Assembly: GCA_039720395.1 (NCBI GenBank)
Contig: CM077823.1
Coordinates: forward strand, 32,570,371-32,634,370
Length of the DNA: 64,000 nucleotides
Origin: Liquidambar formosana
Lineage: Eukaryota > Streptophyta > Magnoliopsida > Saxifragales > Altingiaceae
Direction: 5' to 3'
Of this stretch, positions 11,793 to 23,642 are shown piece by piece. The notes beneath the pieces are model-generated. The model was not told the DNA's origin and did not search any database. It saw nothing but the letters and a program-made list of their open reading frames with translations. Position 1 is the stretch's first letter; each line of letters opens with the position of its first letter. The translations under genes and the position numbers were made by a program.

Positions 11793-12344
11793 CTATTCAC
11801 TACAGATCACTACTGTCTCTATGGTATTTATCACTACTGCATCATCTGCCCCATCATCTTCATCTAATAATTTATTTACGGGAGGCATAAGATCTGATTC
11901 ATTCACTAGCTTTATCTTTTTCTTGATATCATCTAGCTCAGCTTGGATTGTTGATAATTGTGATGTTAGCTCCAACTTTTCCCTGTTCCAGACAATTCTA
12001 TTGTTATCATATTCTTGTTGAATATCAACAAGTCTTTGTTGTAGCTGAATGCACTCATCACGAACGATAGTTAGCTCCTCAATAGGTTTATCATCACTCA
12101 AAGAAAGTTCATCGAACCAACAAAAGAAATTGCATTGCTGGCAAAATTAAAAATAAATAATAAGGACAGAGCAATGAATGCTATTAGTTTTTAACAAAAA
12201 AGGAAAGAAAGACATGCTTACATCATCTAGATCCTTGGAACAATTATAGAATAGCCTATACGGGTTTTTGAAGGTCCTCGACATTCTCAATTTTGCAGAA
12301 AGCCCACAGGAGCATTTTGGTTCAGAATCTTCAGGAGTATTCAT
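11793..12344 (-). CDS. Small GRF-type zinc-finger protein with coiled coil, two exons
   Basis: Exon 1 is 12344-12222 and exon 2 is 12137-11793. The donor GATGAT|GTAAGC and the acceptor TTGCCAG|CAA join in phase 0, giving 155 aa. The splice creates one continuous GRF zinc finger (zf-GRF family): KCSCG, then TFKNPYRLFYNC, then QCNFFCWFDE across the junction. The ligands are probably three Cys plus one more Cys. Such fingers bind single-stranded or other nucleic acid in TOP3A, NEIL3 and APE2, but plants have many short stand-alone GRF proteins of unknown role. Residues about 60-130 are rich in Glu/Gln/Leu/Ile heptads (IQLQQRLVDIQQEY, LTSQLSTIQAELDDIKKKI), predicting a dimerising coiled coil. The C-terminus is acidic. 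The ATG at 12344 lies just after a likely acceptor (CTTTCTTCAG), so a 5' UTR intron is probable. Confidence 0.75.
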
Positions 12345-15153
12345 CACGTGAAATATGAATTCTGAAGAAAGGAAACATTATTTTGTAAGATATGGAAACA
12401 AGAGAAGCATTCTTAAGAGAAGTTCAAACTGAAAAGACATGCTCATAGATTTACTTGGCATCAATCAACGTTAGCCCACAAAAATATTAAAATTTTTTTT
12501 TTGGTCTTAGTCTGAACTAGAGATCACATAGAGGGTCAATTGGGTCATGGCATGGTCATGTACCTACCCTAACAGCCATACATGCACTTCACACTGAACG
12601 TATTTATTGAGCAAGTTGACTAGTCAACCTATACCCAAACCAATTAAACTACTCTCAACCCCAATCTCACACACAACCTGCATTATATTCCTTAGTTTTT
12701 GTTCAGCATAGAACAAAAGCAACTGCTGCTATAGATTCATTGTCACCAGCAGCTATACCCATATTCTGAACCTCTCCTTTTGCCGGCTTGAAAACCTCTC
12801 ATGGTGATTCTCAGACAATGGATGGATTTACAATGCTATGAACTTATCTACATCTTCCAAAGACCTCTCTCCATGAGTCCATCATCCTGTCAATGGCAAT
12901 GCATGGGTAGGCTGGAAATTTGTTTTAGAGGAGAATAATTTCTTTTAGAAAATTTAGATGAGAAAGAACCTTGTGCCACTGAGCTTGTCAATTAGTGAAG
13001 GGTTCCAAGTATACAAGCTCATATACACCATTATATGTTTTAGAAACCTTTCAAAAACTCATTTATGAATTTTACACATATACCTACAATGCAGTGGATC
13101 TTTTATTCTGTATTTGTAGCAGTGGTTTGATTCTCCAGGATGTAATACTCAAACACCATGCAAGGGCATCTAATGCTTCCTCTGTTACTAGTTTATTCTT
13201 TATAGAAGTCTGTTGACAGTTGACACAGGGTTTCCAAATCAATTGTTTCCAACTGAACATAAAGTCAAGACTCAATTTTGACAAATGTCGTGGCCCTAAA
13301 TGAATTTCTGCTTTAGTTTGAAGTGACCCAAATAGCATTCTAAAGCGCTTTAAATTCACCTCATTGACATCTGACTTAATTGCCCATGATCCTAATCAAG
13401 CCAAGCCAGGTGTTGCTCAAGCCTGGCTTACTAGGCGAAGGAGCCTGAACCTTAAGCTAGAGTTTGGCGGTGAATTAGATTCTCAGTATGCCAAGATCAA
13501 TCTATTCATGAGCACCTCAATTTGTTAAACAACCCTACTCTTCAAATGCTCTGCCAAAGTTGTTTGCATCTCAGTTTGGGCAATGATGCTGCTGAACCGA
13601 TGGGCCTCCAAAATTTCCTAATGAGAATGAATCAAGCTCCAAGTCCAATTTAGTCCAAAAACCAATGAGTTCACTTCCATTTGTTTATGATATTTTGTTT
13701 GGTCATTGATGTACCAAAGCAATTTAATCACATGATATGGTTATTCATTAAGGGGCCGTTTTGTCATTTAAATGGAAATTAAACAATTATAGTTTACTTT
13801 ACATAGTATTGAAGGCACAAATCCATCACCTTGAATGAAAATATTTAAAAGTCATTATTATAGTTGATGTCATAGGATTAATTTTTAGAAATTCATGAAC
13901 TGCCACTATTTACCTCCATACGATGCCACCAAAGCTCCTTTTATAGGGCCTGGGTTAGAAGTAACTTTCAAACCAATGTTAGGTCTAACCCTACCATGGT
14001 CAGATATAATCTCCTGAGCAGGGTTAGATCTAACTTCCTAAGCAGGGTTAATGATAACTATTTGATCACAGTCAGGTTAATTAATCGTAGTTGAGTTAAT
14101 ATCTAATATGTGTGACAAATGTGTATGAGATGTACTGACCCTTGGGGATCAGTTCATCTTAAGCTTGTGGAGGGGGGTTGGAAGCTGCAGAGAAGTGGAC
14201 TGTCCTTTGTATCCGGGGTGCATGGCTTGATGAAGCTATGCTAGCGCTGGACTAAAGTCATTGTTGGAGGTTCCTGAGTTAGAAGGCGTGGTTGGTGAAA
14301 AGTGAGATGACTGTTAGGATCATGGCTTGGTATTGTTGCATGAGGTTGAGTGTGGTGCTATGAGCCAAGAGAAGAGGTTAATTCCCTGGGTCAGGTAATC
14401 AAGTTCCAAACCCAAAAAAATGGGGGTTGATTTCCTTGTTCCAAATTCCACGTCTCTCCAAGGCCCCAAGTCCTTCCATGACTAAGAGGGTCAGTTTTAC
14501 CTCACACAGTGATCACTAAGGAGAGCTAAACCCGATGCACCCCATCCACACTACATCCCTCCCAAGGAAAAGAATTACCAATTACTTCAGAAAAACACCG
14601 AATTGGTTACCATGGGGTTAAATAAGTTAACCCGAAATCAACTCAAGAACAAAAGGTACCTCGTCGATGTTCTTTCCTAATTTTAGAAAATTACTCATCA
14701 AGCTTCCATTAGTTGATAACAGCACAAAAACCCAAGTTCCAAAGCTTAAATTCTACCATCAATAGCTACCAGTAAAATCAATTTACCCTTTTCTTTTAGT
14801 GCACATAAGCTTCATGATCCTTAATGGGGTCCTAAAACAAAATTAAAAAAAAAAAACAAAAACAAAAGGTAGAAAACAAAAAATGGAGTTTTCATTAGGA
14901 TTATGAGAATATTGTGATTACCCACCATAGACAAACCTGTAAACTGTAACACACATGTAAATTTCGCCATCCTAATCAATTTCTAGCTCAATTTCAACGC
15001 AAAGAAAATAATAACAACGAAAAAAACAAAGAGAATAACTACATAAAACATATATCTAATCCTAAAACAAAACAAAACAAAACAAAAAGGGACAAATTCA
15101 AGCATATGGAGATTAACAAACAAAAATATATCCAAACAAAAACAAAAACAAAC
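12345..15153. other. Region upstream of the GRF gene, possibly its leader intron
   Basis: No coding region I can support. If the exon at 15154-15290 belongs to the GRF gene, this stretch is mostly a 5' UTR intron of about 2.8 kb (minus strand). Otherwise it is plain spacer. It is less repeat-rich than its neighbours. Confidence 0.35.
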
Positions 15154-15290
15154 CTGGTCTCTAGAACAGAAAGCGAGGAGGGTAATCAGAATGGAGGCGA
15201 GAGGAGCAGGGATCATCGTCCCAACGGAAGACCCTTGGCTAACCGTAACGACCATAAACAGGGGAGGGACTGAGAAACAGAGAGAGAGAG
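15154..15290 (-). other. Possible first exon or leader of a minus-strand transcript
   Basis: On the minus strand, a CT-rich stretch (actctctctctctg) of the kind seen in plant 5' UTRs is followed by an ATG at 15255-15253. An open frame then reads MVVTVSQGSSVGTM... and reaches a good donor (GACCAG|GTTTGT) at 15154/15153. Direct splicing to the acceptor just upstream of the GRF start would stop this frame within a few codons (…RDQNSYFT*), so it would act as an upstream ORF, not an N-terminal extension. It could equally start an unrelated transcript. Confidence 0.3.
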
Positions 15291-16069
15291 TATCTGGAAA
15301 TATTTACTGTGGAAAGTAAAACGTCTGGGGCGGGAAGACTTTTATCGGCGACAGATAGTATCATGGACTTGTCATGAGAGTGAAGTCGTGTCGCCTTGTT
15401 ATAGGAAATGGTTGACCGCATGTGCGGATTATTTCTCCACGTGTCTGTAAGTGACATAGGTTGTATGAAATTTTGATGAGATAAACGGTCACAGTGTCAG
15501 TGCTCGTGCTGTTACAAGAAGGGCGCTTCGGCGAGGCGAGCTGGATCACGTGGATCGCCCAGCCCATGGGCCATGGTCACCTTCACTGGACCCATTGTTG
15601 GAAAAATTTTTGCTAGGCACTAGTTAAATGGAAAATGATTGGTGGACCGATGGCGTGGTAGTTTATTAGCAATTTCCTCATTTTTATTGTTGAATAAGTG
15701 ATATCGGATTCCAAGCTCACGAAAGAGCATTGGTGAACAATCTCAATGATTGGCAGACTGCCTCGATGATTGAGTCTTCTCTCTTACAATAGGTCATGCC
15801 CATAAGCTACATGCACAAAATACTACTTTATAATTCTATTTTTGAGCAATCGTGATGACTCACATATGGAGAATTTGGAAACCAATTTGCTTATCAATGA
15901 TCAAGCTTCAATAATCAAGTCCATTGTATTCACAATACAAAAGCATTTTTAGTGGAATTCAGAGTCAATATGACAAGGACTATGTCCATTTGATTCCAAT
16001 CGAGGTAGCTTCTCTCCACCTCTATTGAATTATTTCAGAGTTAATTTGTTGCTATAGTAAGGTTTTTTC
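15291..16069. other. Spacer; possible minus-strand promoter at its left edge
   Basis: The first 300 bp or so has higher GC than the surroundings and G-box-like cores (cacgtg at about 15550 and ccacgtgtc at about 15440), compatible with a promoter for the minus-strand exon at 15154-15290. The remainder shows no gene. Confidence 0.35.
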
Positions 16070-16217
16070 TTTTTTTTTTTTTTTTTTTTAGAGGGGGGGT
16101 ACACCTTACATCATAAGATAGGTCCCTTTAACCCAATTTATCAGAATACGAGATTAAGAATTGAACTCCTAAACTCCTTTAAATAAGGGGAGAGATATCA
16201 CCTAAGTTATAAGGCAT
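16070..16217 (-). repeat. Probable SINE, minus strand
   Basis: A poly-T run (poly-A on the minus strand) ends near 16090. The reverse complement then holds an A-box-like taacttaggtgatatc and a B-box-like agttcaattctt at tRNA-like spacing. I could not recognise a target-site duplication, so its boundaries are approximate. Confidence 0.4.
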
Positions 16218-16897
16218 GTAATGTCATGAAAGTTTGTTGTTAGAAATCACAAGGGAAAACCCTACTCATTCATTTTTGGTCTGTGCAATCCTAAAGTTCC
16301 ATCAAGTGCTAAAGAGTAAGAAGCACAATCAAGTTGGCAAGTGGTGACAATTGAATTGCTACAATTTTAGGAAAGGCAAGTCCTCTAAAAGACCTTCACG
16401 GTGCAAAAGTGGGATTGTGATTCTCATTGAGCTATGGGTGGATTTATATGCCTACGGATGTTATTTCTTTCCTAAACCTAGCAATTATCCGGTTGTAAAG
16501 GCATCAAAATTGTTGCCCCATCATTTAGGCTTAGTGGGCTATTAGATTGGTAGCTTCTGGTCTTGCTGGCTTGGCCTTTAGAACACAAAAAAGGTACCTC
16601 TATTCATAGTTTTTGCCTATAGCATAGTTTCAAAATAGAAATAATAATTATAAAAATAATGCTGCAAATCAATTTTGACATTGAAAATATTTTTGTGCAA
16701 ATTTAACATTGGTTGCTTAATCATGCAGTGCGCATGCATCTGATTATTGCATAAAAATTACACATATAAAGCTCTTAGCTATTAAGAAACAGAACAAGGG
16801 ATAATGCTCTAAAAATATTACAACTTGAGAAATATAAAAAAGACATATACAACATCTTCTATCTATAAATATGAAAGTACTTCCCTAACTCCCTATT
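16218..16897. other. Spacer downstream of the 526-aa gene
   Basis: AT-rich. The end near 16897 probably includes the 3' UTR of the minus-strand gene. No other gene signal. Confidence 0.4.
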
Positions 16898-18478
16898 CTA
16901 TATTTTTCCAGGAATTAAAGGCAAATCAACCTCATCACACCATTCCACACACCTTGTCTCAAAATATGAACTCTTAACATCATTAGGCCAATAACTCAAC
17001 CAAACCTGACCTCCTATTCTCCACTTCAACACACTCCCTTCCATTTCTTTGCTCAGTCTCCACCCTGCTCCTCCATACTCATCGCCTGTGAAAACTACAC
17101 TGCCGGTTTTCGTAAACGGTCTATTTGCCCCTGTATATCGCTTTTGAAAATTGTTACCCGATTTACCATCATGGCCACTAGATGGCTTCCACGTGGCCAC
17201 TTCGACGCCAGTTGTGTTGTCACATAAAACCCAATCGAAAATGGCCGCATTGCCCTCTGCATCTTGGTCCCACCTCCAATTCCTCGTCTTCGTTCTCGTC
17301 GACGTGCTCGCCATTGCTTTAACCCTCGGAACCTTCGATTTTCCAAGACTACTCTTCACGATTTTCTGTGTTTCCAATTCTCTCTCCACATTGTCAGTGG
17401 ACCGGCCCAAGCTCAGACTGGCCACGTAAGTCGACCCCACTTCCGGCCCAATCCAAACTCGGATTCTCGACGGGAAATGCCTCTCGTCGACATAATCCAT
17501 ATCATCATTTTTATTAAATCCCAATTTTGCCACGTGGAAGCGTAGATTATCGACACGTGCGTTCACTTGAATGTGCCCCTCGTAGAATCCAACTGAATAC
17601 TCCAATTGGATCACAGCCTCCAACTGTTGGTGCGCTAGGGCGTATTTTAGCACTGACTCCTTTGCTTCAATAACAGGAAACTGAAAATTCCGACCGTTCG
17701 AGCGCGTGCGCGTCATCGCCAACACCGGCGCGTAGCCTTTCAACACCCAAAGCCCATGGGCTTCCGTTGCATAAGAAAACCCGAGACTGTGAGAGGGCAA
17801 AGGGGCAAGCGATTGTAATCCTACGCCCACCTCCCTTAAAATCAACCATTTTGCTAACATGTACCCCAGGGTGCGCATGAAACACAGCTCCATGTCGACT
17901 CCGACCGAAACCAAAAAGGTCCGCATAACCGGCGCGTGCTTACACGACAACGCTTCCAGATTCGGAGCCAGCAAAGATTGGAAGTAGAGAGATCCGACTT
18001 CAGTCGGCGCGTCGCAGACACACAGCCAGAACAGGCGCGTGAGGAAGACGAGGTTGAAGAAGCTCGAGAACGACTCGGGCGAATGCGAATCCATGATCCA
18101 TGAAACCGGGTCGGGTTTGAGCTTCTGGAGCTGTGAGCGTGGGCAGGTGTTATTGTGCGCGGTGGGTGAACGGGAAATGATTTCTTGGAGCAACTGTAAA
18201 ATGAGAGGAAGGAATGGCTTGTCGGATGATAGAGGACACGCGTCGGAGACCCAGAGGGTCTTCTGTGCATTAGAAGGGTGAAAGCCCTGCAAGTATAGAG
18301 AAAACGTCACCAACGCGTCCGAGTCGGACCCGGAGGTTCGCTCGGCTCTGAGTTGAATCGACGGAGTGATGCCGTCCCGACTCGATTTGGAACAGGCGAG
18401 TTCAAAGACGGGTGGTGAGTCTGACTCGGCCCACTCGTCTGAGTTGGGCAGCTCACATATCCATGACCAAATATCCAT
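16898..18478 (-). CDS. Uncharacterised plant protein, 526 aa, intronless
   Basis: A long uninterrupted frame with clear coding character. GC is well above the flanks and the product has a normal globular composition. The first ATG is at 18478-18476 (MDIWSWICELPNSDEW). The frame is open a little further upstream but without an earlier ATG. I do not recognise a named domain. Visible features are an acidic, Trp-containing N-terminus, a Leu-rich middle (FLPLILQLLQEIISR, FFNLVFLTRLFWLCVC) that is hydrophobic but interrupted by charged residues, a basic low-complexity segment near residues 380-405 (KVPRVKAMASTSTRTKTRNW), and a C-terminal Trp/Tyr-rich part (VWLSYWPNDVKSSYFETR). No signal peptide is evident. 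Its 5' end lies only about 40 bp from the left edge of the tandem duplication at 18517. Overlapping plus-strand frames at 17151-17545 and 18039-18281 are shadows. Confidence 0.8.
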   Translation of the reverse strand: MDIWSWICELPNSDEWAESDSPPVFELACSKSSRDGITPSIQLRAERTSGSDSDALVTFSLYLQGFHPSNAQKTLWVSDACPLSSDKPFLPLILQLLQEIISRSPTAHNNTCPRSQLQKLKPDPVSWIMDSHSPESFSSFFNLVFLTRLFWLCVCDAPTEVGSLYFQSLLAPNLEALSCKHAPVMRTFLVSVGVDMELCFMRTLGYMLAKWLILREVGVGLQSLAPLPSHSLGFSYATEAHGLWVLKGYAPVLAMTRTRSNGRNFQFPVIEAKESVLKYALAHQQLEAVIQLEYSVGFYEGHIQVNARVDNLRFHVAKLGFNKNDDMDYVDERHFPSRIRVWIGPEVGSTYVASLSLGRSTDNVERELETQKIVKSSLGKSKVPRVKAMASTSTRTKTRNWRWDQDAEGNAAIFDWVLCDNTTGVEVATWKPSSGHDGKSGNNFQKRYTGANRPFTKTGSVVFTGDEYGGAGWRLSKEMEGSVLKWRIGGQVWLSYWPNDVKSSYFETRCVEWCDEVDLPLIPGKI

Positions 18479-19654
18479 ACTAGCCAAGGGGTAATGCTAT
18501 TTTTCTAGTAGAAAACTAGAAATAGAAGGAGCTCTAATGGGATTCCCAAAGACTCTATAGAATGATGGACTGTTTGAGCTATGTTTTTTGGGGTATGGAA
18601 AATGTTGTGGAGAGGTGCAATGGTGTGGATTTTGGGAATTTAAGGAGAGAACGAGTGATGGGTGGGTAGCCAACTTGGAGGTGACCTTAGCCACGTATGA
18701 GGGAAGGGTTCTAAGACATGGAAACTGGTGGTTCTAAGTGATTATACTTGAGATTGATTTTTGACGTTTTCATTAATTGCTGCAGATTTTCTTGCAGGTT
18801 TTTCAATTTTGTTTTCTTGGTTGGAAATCGATGGAAAATGCTTTGCATGGATCATGTGAGTGGAGGCGTGGAAGCTTTATCTCTTTGGGGGGTCATGTGA
18901 CATACACGTGTAATTTTGAAACCCAGAGAAATATACCAACTTATGAAATGGAGCTTTCAATTCCATCTAGTTCAACTTCACCTTATAGAAAATTCACGAG
19001 ATTTTTGATTAGTACATCCTCATTCATTTTGAAGCAGTCAAATTAGGTTTGAGATATCCCTCATTTGTCCCTCCCTAAAAAAAAAAAAAAAAAAGGAAAG
19101 AAAAAAAAAAGAAGAGAGAGAATAATGTACGTAGTAGAAGCATTTATAGATGCGCGGTTTACTATTCTACACGTTCGACACCGCCATGACATACAGAAAA
19201 AGGAGAGAGAAAATTGGCAGAAATTTTGATACTTGGAGAATTCTGTTACACACAAATGCAATGGCCAACTTCCCACCCAGCAGCAAAATTGCTGTCTCCA
19301 TGGTCATCCTTCAGCTTCTACCTACCTAAATGTTGTCTCATTTATTATATGTGATAAGAGCAGGCAGAATTCTTGAAACTGGATTGAAAAGTAAGACTGA
19401 ATTGAAACCTGTAACATCGATGGCCAGTGATTCTAAGCTTCAACATCATGGGAGACGTGCTTGAACCAATGCCATAAACTGTATGTGTTTTCTGATTTCT
19501 CAAAGACTTCAAATTTACCTCCACAAAGTTAATTTACCTCCGCAAAGTTGATTCAACTTGGTTTAATTTATAAGGCTATAAGCTTGACATGCATTATTGG
19601 TCCATTTTCTAGTAGCTTAATCTTTTGAGGGCTAAATGGTAGCCGAATACAAGT

Positions 19655-19740
19655 TATTAGGGCTAGCCCAGTGGTGAGAAAGAGTAGGATGAAGGATAGG
19701 TTAAGAGTTCGAACCCCACTAATTATATTTAAAAAAAAAA
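19655..19740 (+). repeat. SINE fragment in unit A
   Basis: An A-box-like block (ggctagcccagtggtgaga) and a B-box block (agttcgaacccc) are followed by a short poly-A. The same element is at 23219-23322 in unit B, so it predates the duplication. Confidence 0.5.
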
Positions 19741-20071
19741 GATGGTTTAATATGGAACTCTAATTTGAGTATCAATTTTCTGGTTGGTTCGCTTTAAGCC
19801 AATCCCAATTTGAAAAATCAAACTGATTTGACCCGCTTTACACTTTTTTCGATCAATATTGGACTAAATCTAATACAAAAATTGAACCAAACCAACGCAT
19901 AGAGGCCAACTGTGGATTGGTTGATGGAAAACCAACAAGCTATGGCCTCAGAGGTCACTGAAGAATTGTGGCCTCCCTCTGATCGAATTTGTGTATGAAC
20001 AGATCAGTGTGGTATTCTCCCAATCCATTGTTACAGTTAGTTGGGCTTTCTGCTAGAAGGCAGGTTAAGAA

Positions 20072-20471
20072 GGGTCCGGATATTGCAACCTTTTCAAGTG
20101 ATCTCCCCACTCTATTAATTTTAATTTTTTTAAGGATTAAGAAAAATATAAAAGGTTTTTATGAAAGTGGCTGCTAAGTCTATTAGAAAACATTTTTTTG
20201 AAAAACTTTGTAGAAGAAAGTTTTTTCATAATCTATCATTTAAGTAGACTTTTTGGCCATTTATAGTCTTTATTTCATTTTTGGCCAAAAAGTTCACTTT
20301 AACTATAGATTTTGGAAAAACCTTTTTTCTACAAAGTAATTCAAAATGATATTTTTTAGTGGACTACCCATGGTCACTTTTCATAAAGACCTTTTATATT
20401 TTTTTAAAACTCTAAAAAATTAAAATTAGTGAGGTAAGGAGATCACTTGAAGGGTTGCAATATCTAGACCC
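20072..20471. mobile_element. 400-bp foldback MITE, Mutator-like, unit A copy
   Basis: The ends gggtccggatattgcaacc and, inverted, gggtctagatattgcaacc begin arms of roughly 180-190 bp each that pair almost to the centre (…aatataaaagg…, …tagtccactaaaaaa…, …ctacaaagt…). The flanks are a 10-bp target duplication, A(G/A)GTTAAGAA, at 20062-20071 and 20472-20481. Long arms plus a 9-10 bp duplication fit a Mutator-derived MITE. Transcription would give a near-perfect hairpin. Confidence 0.85.
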
Positions 20472-21027
20472 AAGTTAAGAATAGAGGCTTTCTCCAAAAA
20501 GATAGGGGATCCAAATGAAGAATTGAATTAATCATATCGATTCTACATTTTTTCTAAACCCGGAAAAAAAAAAATCCATATCGATATGTCCTAGGTCTTG
20601 ATGACTCATGTAGTTGTTTGTAGTAACATTTGTCTTCTATGGCCCATGTATTTTCCTTTTTTTTTCAAGAAAAATGTGTTATTTACATTTTTTAGTCATG
20701 TACAAAGGTAGTCCATTTTGCGTAGGGGCTTCTAAGGTACACAAAAATTTGAGGTAATAAACCTAATGTAATTGATCACATTTATGATCATATTTTGTGG
20801 TAATTGATCATATTTTGTAATAACTGGTTCTCACAAAATGTGATCGAGTTAGTGCTTTCCATAAATATAGCCAAGTTACAATAAAATGCGGTCAAGTTAT
20901 AACAAAATTTGATAAATTCTCATTGTATGATACCCTATTTTTTTTTTTTTGTGGGCACCATAAAATTTTCCTTTTGTGTATGACGCATCTTTACACCTTT
21001 TGCTCCAGTGGGAAAAAAGTAATTTTC

Positions 21028-21320
21028 CACCGAGCGGTTGGTTAAGGTGGTCAATACTTGAATTTCCTTGCTCAATGCTTAGGTTGTCACTTAGTAGTCA
21101 TTCAATGCCTCAATCCTTGAGTTTGAATCTCCATAATCGCTTTGTGTGGCTAAACCTTTTTTTTATCTTCCTAAGGTCGTAGTTGGACCTAAACTTCAAC
21201 TTCATTATACGTGCGGTGGGATCCTTTGTAGTTTAGTTGTGGTTTGTAACTTGTGGGTTGCTAAAAAATAATGCTCCCTAATGGGTACGTAGAATCACCT
21301 ATCTGCATATCATTCCCTTA
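21028..21320 (+). repeat. tRNA-derived SINE upstream of LYR copy A
   Basis: A tRNA-like head (accgagcggttggttaagg) and a B-box-like ttgagtttgaatctcc are followed by a body ending near atcacctatctgcatatcatt. It is matched by 24786-25060 in unit B, where the B box is the intact gagttcgaatctcc. It ends about 170 bp before the LYR start codon. Confidence 0.6.
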
Positions 21321-21491
21321 TATTAAAAGGAAAAGGAAATAAATAAAATAAATAAATAAAAATGGAAAAGAAATGAGAAGAGTAGCGTACTACTAGGCAC
21401 TAGCGTTCTTCTAAGCTCCATTAAGAGGGAAACCGAGACAGAATAAGCCAGGAGTACTACCTCCCCCTTTGATTGATGCGTAGAAGGGAAA

Positions 21492-21827
21492 ATGGAGAAA
21501 GCGTTAAGAGCATACGGGGCGGTTTTAAGACTGGTCAGGCGATTGCCAAAGGACACGAGACCTTACTATGCCAAGTTCGCCAGAGAGAACTTCGTCAACT
21601 ACAGAGACGTCGAAACCAACGATTCCAAAGCCCTTGACGAGCTCTTCAACAGGGCTTACACCCATTCCATCTGGGTTCTCAACAAGGTCCCCTCTCTTTT
21701 TATGTACACATGTATGATTTTGAATTTTCTGCTGTAGATTTAGAAACCCATTTGCGTATTCTTGTGATTGTAGTATTCGGTTGATCAAGTGGCTGCGGAT
21801 AAGCTGAAGGAGATATGTTGCAGTTAA
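21492..21827 (+). CDS. LYR-motif protein (LYRM9 / At3g19508-like), copy A, two exons
   Basis: Exon 1 is 21492-21686 and exon 2 is 21774-21827. The donor AACAAG|GTCCCC and the acceptor GATTGTAG|TATTCG join in phase 0 to give 82 aa. The sequence MEKALRAYGAVLRLVRRL, KDTRPYYAK, RENFVNYRDV and, after the splice, YSVDQVAADKLKEICCS matches what I recall of the Arabidopsis 'LYR motif-containing protein At3g19508'. LYR proteins are small, basic, three-helix proteins that usually act in mitochondria with acyl carrier protein, in Fe-S cluster or respiratory complex assembly. The role of this LYRM9-like clade is poorly known. The canonical LYR triplet is degenerate here (A-Y-G context), while the downstream Phe in RENF is kept. 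Compared with copy B it has Phe in YAKFAREN where Tyr is the expected residue. Its C-terminus is of normal length. Confidence 0.88.
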
Positions 21828-23218
21828 ATGAATGCGTATGTCTACCACCTGTTTGTTGTTATGCCCCAAAGGCATAGTTGCAGGCTTCCTTTTCTTTGTT
21901 GACAAACGTGAGCTTTTATAGAATTCCTGATATTGAATTGTAATTTCTCTTCTTGCATTATGTTTTAACAATATACTGTGTTTTTAACGATCTTCGAATA
22001 ATGGATAGCGTGGTCAATAGACTTCTAGAAAGTGCCAAAAAAAAGAAGAAGAAAACAAAATTTTAATTCATGTGCACCCGTCGAGAATGATTCTGATTTG
22101 GCTCATGATTCATGAACTATTAGAAATAGAAGGAGCTCTAATGGGATTCCCGAAGACTCCACAGAATGATGGACTGTTTGAGCTATGTTTTTTGGGGTAT
22201 GGAAATGTTGTGGAGAGGTGCATTGGTGTGCATTTTGGGAATTTAAGGAGAGAATGAGTGATGGGTGGTTAGCCAACTTGGAGGTGACCTTAGCCACGTA
22301 TGAGGGAAGGGTTCTAAGACATGGAAACTGGTGGTTCTAAGTGATTATACTTGAGCTTGATTTTTGACGTTTTCATTAATTGCTGCAGATTTTCTTGCAG
22401 GTTTTTCAATTTTGTTTTCTTGTTTGGAAATCGATGGAAAATGCCTTGCATGGACTATGTGAGTGGAGACGTGGAAGTTTTATCTCTTTGGGGGGTCATG
22501 TGACATACACGTGTAATTTTCAAACCCAGAGAAATATACCAAATTATCAAATTGAACTTTCAATTCCATCTAGTTGAAACTTTACCTTATAGAAAATTCA
22601 TGAGATTTTAGATTAGTACATCATCGTTCATTTTGAAGCAGTCAAATTAGGTCTCAGATATCCCTCGTTTGTCCCTCCCTTAATAAAAAAGGGAAAAAGA
22701 AGAGAATAATGTACATAGTAGATGCATATATATGCGCGGTTTACTACTCTACACGTTCAACACCGCCACGACATACAGAAAAAGGAGAGAGAGAAAATTG
22801 GCAGAAATTTTGATACTTGGAGAATTCTGTTACACACAAATGCAATGGCCAACTTCCCACCCAGCAGCAAAATTGCTGTCTCCATGGTCATCCTTCAGCT
22901 TCTACCTACCTAAATGTTGTCTCATTTATTATATGTAATATATAAAAGCAGGCAGAATTCTTGAAACTGGATTGAAAAGTAAGACTGAATTGAAACCTGT
23001 AACATCGATGGCCAGTGATTCTAAGCTTCAACATCATGGCAGACGTGCTTGAACCAATGCCATAAACTGTATGTGTTTGCTGATTTCTCAAAGACTCCAA
23101 ATTTATCTCCGCAAAGTTGATTCAACTTAGTTTAATTTTATAAGGCCATAAGCTTGACATGCATTATTGGTTCATTTCCTAATAGCTTAATTTTTTGAGG
23201 GCTAAATGGTAGTCGAAT

Positions 23219-23322
23219 ACAAGTTACTAAGGTTAGCCTAGTGGTGAGAAAGGATAAGGTGAAGGATAGGATTAGGATAGGTTATAAAGGTTACGAACCT
23301 CTCTAATTATTTAAAAGAAAAA
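23219..23322 (+). repeat. SINE fragment in unit B
   Basis: The counterpart of 19655-19740, with A-box-like ggttagcctagtggtgaga and a degraded B box (ggttacgaacc). It has a short internal expansion (ggatagg repeated). Confidence 0.5.
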
Positions 23323-23642
23323 AAAAGGTAGTTTAATACGGAGCTCTAATTTGAGGTATCAATTCTCTGGATGGTTCGGTTTAAGCCAAATCCCAAATTG
23401 AAAAATCAAACTGATTTGATCCGTTTTACACTTTTTGAATCAATTACAAAATTGAACCAAACCAACCCATAGAGGCCAACTTTGGATTGGTTGATGGAAA
23501 ACCAAGAAGCTATGGCCTCAGCGATCACTGAAGAATTGTGGCCTTCCTTTGATCGAATTTGTGTATGAACAGATCAGTATGGTATTCTCCCAATCCATTG
23601 TTACAGTTAGTTGGGCTTTTCTATTAGAAGGCAGGTTAAGAA

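Larger units (their letters stand above)
18517..22020. repeat. Tandem segmental duplication, unit A (about 3.5 kb)
   Basis: The unit starts at agaaatagaaggagctctaa and ends at tggtcaatag, and is collinear with unit B. Shared order: a gene-like or low-copy segment, a SINE fragment, a foldback MITE, a poly-T run, a second SINE, LYR exon 1, an intron, and LYR exon 2. Most differences are single bases and small indels. About 100 bp of unrelated sequence (22021-22121) separates it from unit B. Confidence 0.95.

Noticed and set aside
17151..18281. Several plus-strand frames of 80-93 codons
   Set aside because: They are antisense shadows of the 526-aa minus-strand gene, whose frame is far longer and has coding composition.
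18777..19046. Plus-strand frame duplicated at 22380-22577
   Set aside because: Conserved only because the whole block was recently duplicated. The two copies do not keep the same stop, and no motif is recognisable.
21028..21130. Possible tRNA gene (accgagcggttggttaagg … ttgagtttgaatctcc)
   Set aside because: The A and B boxes are present, but the spacing and lack of a foldable cloverleaf fit a SINE head. The same element occurs at 24786.
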